Positions 15,866-16,877 of a stretch of DNA of 16,877 nt are shown piece by piece (positions within the stretch are counted from its first letter, which is position 1; each line of letters begins with the position of its first letter). Made by a program: the position numbers and the translations under genes. Origin of the DNA: Actinomycetota bacterium (GTDB lineage: Bacteria; Actinomycetota; Actinomycetes; Nanopelagicales; Nanopelagicaceae); the NCBI GenBank assembly GCA_009702845.1, contig WLHG01000006.1, positions 1 through 16,877 of the forward strand. The letters run 5' to 3'. The notes below the pieces were generated by a model, which saw only the letters and a program-made list of their open reading frames with translations, was not told where the DNA came from and did not search any database.

Positions 15866-16733
15866 TTTCGCCACTTTCGTTTATCTCGTCATCTTCTAAA
15901 ACCACTGGAATATCGAACTCATCACTGACCTCTACCTCGCCCTCGAGAGAGCCGGTCCATGAAATCTGAAGCTCCCCCAGCGCAATCACCTGATTGAAGC
16001 GAAGAACCCCCTGGCGGTAGAGATCCAAGAGGGCTAAAAAACGAGCGACGATAACAAGGGTGCTGTCGGCATCTGCAATGAGATTTCTAAAGGATAGTGA
16101 GGTCGACCTACGCAAAGCCTCAACAACGCGTTTAGACTCCTCTGTAACGCTCACCAGGGGCAGGTGTAGGTGCTCGACGCTGACAACTGGGATGGTCTTA
16201 GGGGTTAATACACGCTCAGCGATGGCGGCAAATCTGGCAGCGCCGACTCCAATGAGTACTTCCGGCAAAAGGGCGCTCAGAGCCGGTTCAAGGGCTACTA
16301 CGCGGGCAAATGACTTATCGGCCAGTGCGATTCTTTCGGCAAAGGTCGCCGCAATCTCTTTGAAGGCCCGATATTGCAGCAGACGGGCAAAGAGGATATC
16401 CCTTGCCTCTAGGAGTGCTAGATCCTCTTCGTCATCGACCTCACCGCTTGGCAGTAGACGGGCCGCCTTCAAATCCAGCAGTGTTGCAGCAACGACTAAG
16501 AACTCGGTGGCCTGGTCTAAACGCCAACCCTCACCACTTAGCTCAAGGGCTCGGATGAATGTTATGAACTCATCGGTGACGATACTTAGGGATATCTCCG
16601 TGATATCCATCTTGTGGCGAGAGATTAACTGCAGCAGCAGGTCAAAAGGTCCGTCAAAGTTTTCAAGGTGAACCGAGAAGGCAGCGCTGCTGGCAGCGTT
16701 GACATCGGTTGACTCATCTATTGATAGATCCAT
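15858..16733 (-). CDS. scpA: Segregation and condensation protein A (kleisin)
   Basis: Kleisin subunit linking the SMC heads during chromosome compaction and segregation. The 291-residue chain starts with a variable 20-residue lead, then the diagnostic FSVHLENFDGPFDLLLQLI segment and the HKMDITEISLSIVTDEF helix. The middle region carries EFLVVAATLLDLKAARLLP. The C-terminal winged helix includes VARFLALLDLYRQGVLRFNQ. ATG 16733 is preceded by AGTAGGGTG, a fair Shine-Dalgarno sequence. It is first in a scpA-scpB-rluB transcript. In many actinobacteria a parA-like gene lies directly upstream on the same strand, but the upstream sequence here does not show a recognisable ParA end. Confidence 0.94.
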   Translation of the reverse strand: MDLSIDESTDVNAASSAAFSVHLENFDGPFDLLLQLISRHKMDITEISLSIVTDEFITFIRALELSGEGWRLDQATEFLVVAATLLDLKAARLLPSGEVDDEEDLALLEARDILFARLLQYRAFKEIAATFAERIALADKSFARVVALEPALSALLPEVLIGVGAARFAAIAERVLTPKTIPVVSVEHLHLPLVSVTEESKRVVEALRRSTSLSFRNLIADADSTLVIVARFLALLDLYRQGVLRFNQVIALGELQISWTGSLEGEVEVSDEFDIPVVLEDDEINESGENV

Positions 16734-16740
16734 GAGCGCA

Positions 16741-16765
16741 CCCTACTTCACAGTTGCCCTACTTC
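16741..16765. repeat. Direct repeat overlapping the scpA ribosome binding site
   Basis: CCCTACTTC occurs at 16741-16749 and again at 16757-16765, 16 bases apart. On the - strand this gives GAAGTAGGG twice, the second copy forming the scpA Shine-Dalgarno region. CACAG (16749-16753) and CTGTG (16765-16769) add a short inverted repeat. It may be a regulatory element between scpA and the divergent gene, or chance. Confidence 0.3.
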
Positions 16766-16782
16766 TGTGTAACGCGTAGGCT
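16754..16782 (+). promoter_or_regulatory. Possible promoter of the divergent right-edge gene
   Basis: TTGCCC (16754-16759) and TAGGCT (16777-16782) are spaced by 17 bases and resemble an actinobacterial -35/-10 pair. The predicted start near 16789 would leave about 24 bases before TTG 16813. This is consensus matching only. Confidence 0.22.
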
Positions 16783-16812
16783 CCCGCGTATATCTAGAAA
16801 GAGGTTTGACGT

Positions 16813-16877
16813 TTGAGCGCTAAATCGACAATTCGCGAAGAGATCTCTACAACTGCAACGCTTTTGGGCAAGAAGGC
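16813..16877 (+). CDS. Start of an unidentified divergent gene (partial)
   Basis: A frame opens at TTG 16813 and is still open at the window edge, encoding MSAKSTIREEIST followed by TATLLGKKA. An in-frame TGA at 16807 fixes TTG as the earliest start. GAAAGAGG lies seven bases upstream, a good Shine-Dalgarno sequence at good spacing. Twenty-one residues are not enough to name a family. An overlapping - strand frame ending at 16794 is also open here and cannot be fully excluded, so the strand of this gene is not certain. Confidence 0.4.
   Translation, partial: MSAKSTIREEISTTATLLGKK

Noticed and set aside
16060..16671. 203-codon + strand frame inside scpA
   Set aside because: Antisense to a clear ScpA. 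The composition is Ser/Arg/Ala-rich and low in complexity, with no domain or ribosome site.
16794..16877. - strand frame ending at TAG 16794 as the C-terminus of an upstream gene
   Set aside because: It is open to the edge but the ending does not resemble ParA or another expected neighbour, and the opposite strand has a better-supported start with a ribosome site. Kept only as an alternative.
1..16877. tRNA, rRNA, CRISPR, insertion sequence or prophage content
   Set aside because: I looked for clover-leaf-like T-loop motifs, regular short repeats and transposase or integrase motifs in the gaps and reading frames and found none.

Overview
The window looks like a piece of an actinobacterial chromosome, most likely from a compact, low-to-medium-GC lineage such as the freshwater acI group (Nanopelagicales). 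That placement is inference. It rests on a set of actinobacterial genes and neighbourhoods: a HelY-type helicase followed by a stand-alone 5'-3' exonuclease; a fused cytidylate kinase-Der GTPase; and a gcvH-GarA-FtsR-bifunctional nuclease-MerR-gcvP cluster in the same order as Mycobacterium tuberculosis Rv1826-Rv1832. Intergenic gaps are short and many starts and stops overlap. Base composition is moderate: hand-counted 60-nt lines range from about 37-48% GC in lnt to about 57% in scpA. I see no mobile element, CRISPR array, tRNA or rRNA.

Layout. Positions 1-4681 are read on the + strand: the last codons of a gene that may be a lipid kinase, then helY, a 5'-3' exonuclease and lnt, all overlapping. 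From 4707 to 16733 everything is on the - strand. In transcription order this is scpA, scpB, rluB, then a 270-bp structured gap, then aroH, tyrA, cmk-der, a pgsA-like gene, gcvH, a GarA-like FHA gene, ftsR, a DUF151 nuclease, a second merR gene and gcvP. At the right edge the first 65 bases of a divergent + strand gene appear to begin at a TTG codon.

The strand switch at about 4690 is the most interesting point. The 25-bp gap between the convergent lnt and gcvP stop codons is almost exactly filled by a 28-bp sequence with the layout of a chromosomal dif site: 11-bp arm, 6-bp centre, 11-bp arm. Its right arm differs from the recalled Bacillus subtilis dif arm at one position. Genes on both sides point towards it, as expected if two replication forks meet here. 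In M. tuberculosis the homologues of the two flanks (helY and gcvP) lie on either side of the terminus region. I therefore propose this as the dif site and replication terminus.

Functions. The left block covers RNA/DNA processing and lipoprotein maturation. The right block combines chromosome segregation (ScpAB, partners of SMC), ribosome maturation (RluB, Der), aromatic amino acid synthesis (AroH and TyrA, chorismate to the tyrosine branch), CMP kinase, phospholipid synthesis and two glycine cleavage proteins (H and P). GarA, a central-carbon regulator in mycobacteria, and two MerR regulators sit between the H and P genes. Two regulatory structures stand out: a 9-bp hairpin that would hide the garA ribosome binding site just downstream of the gcvH stop codon, and a complex leader/terminator region in front of aroH. 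Nearly all the genes belong to known families, so I did not find a new multi-gene system here.
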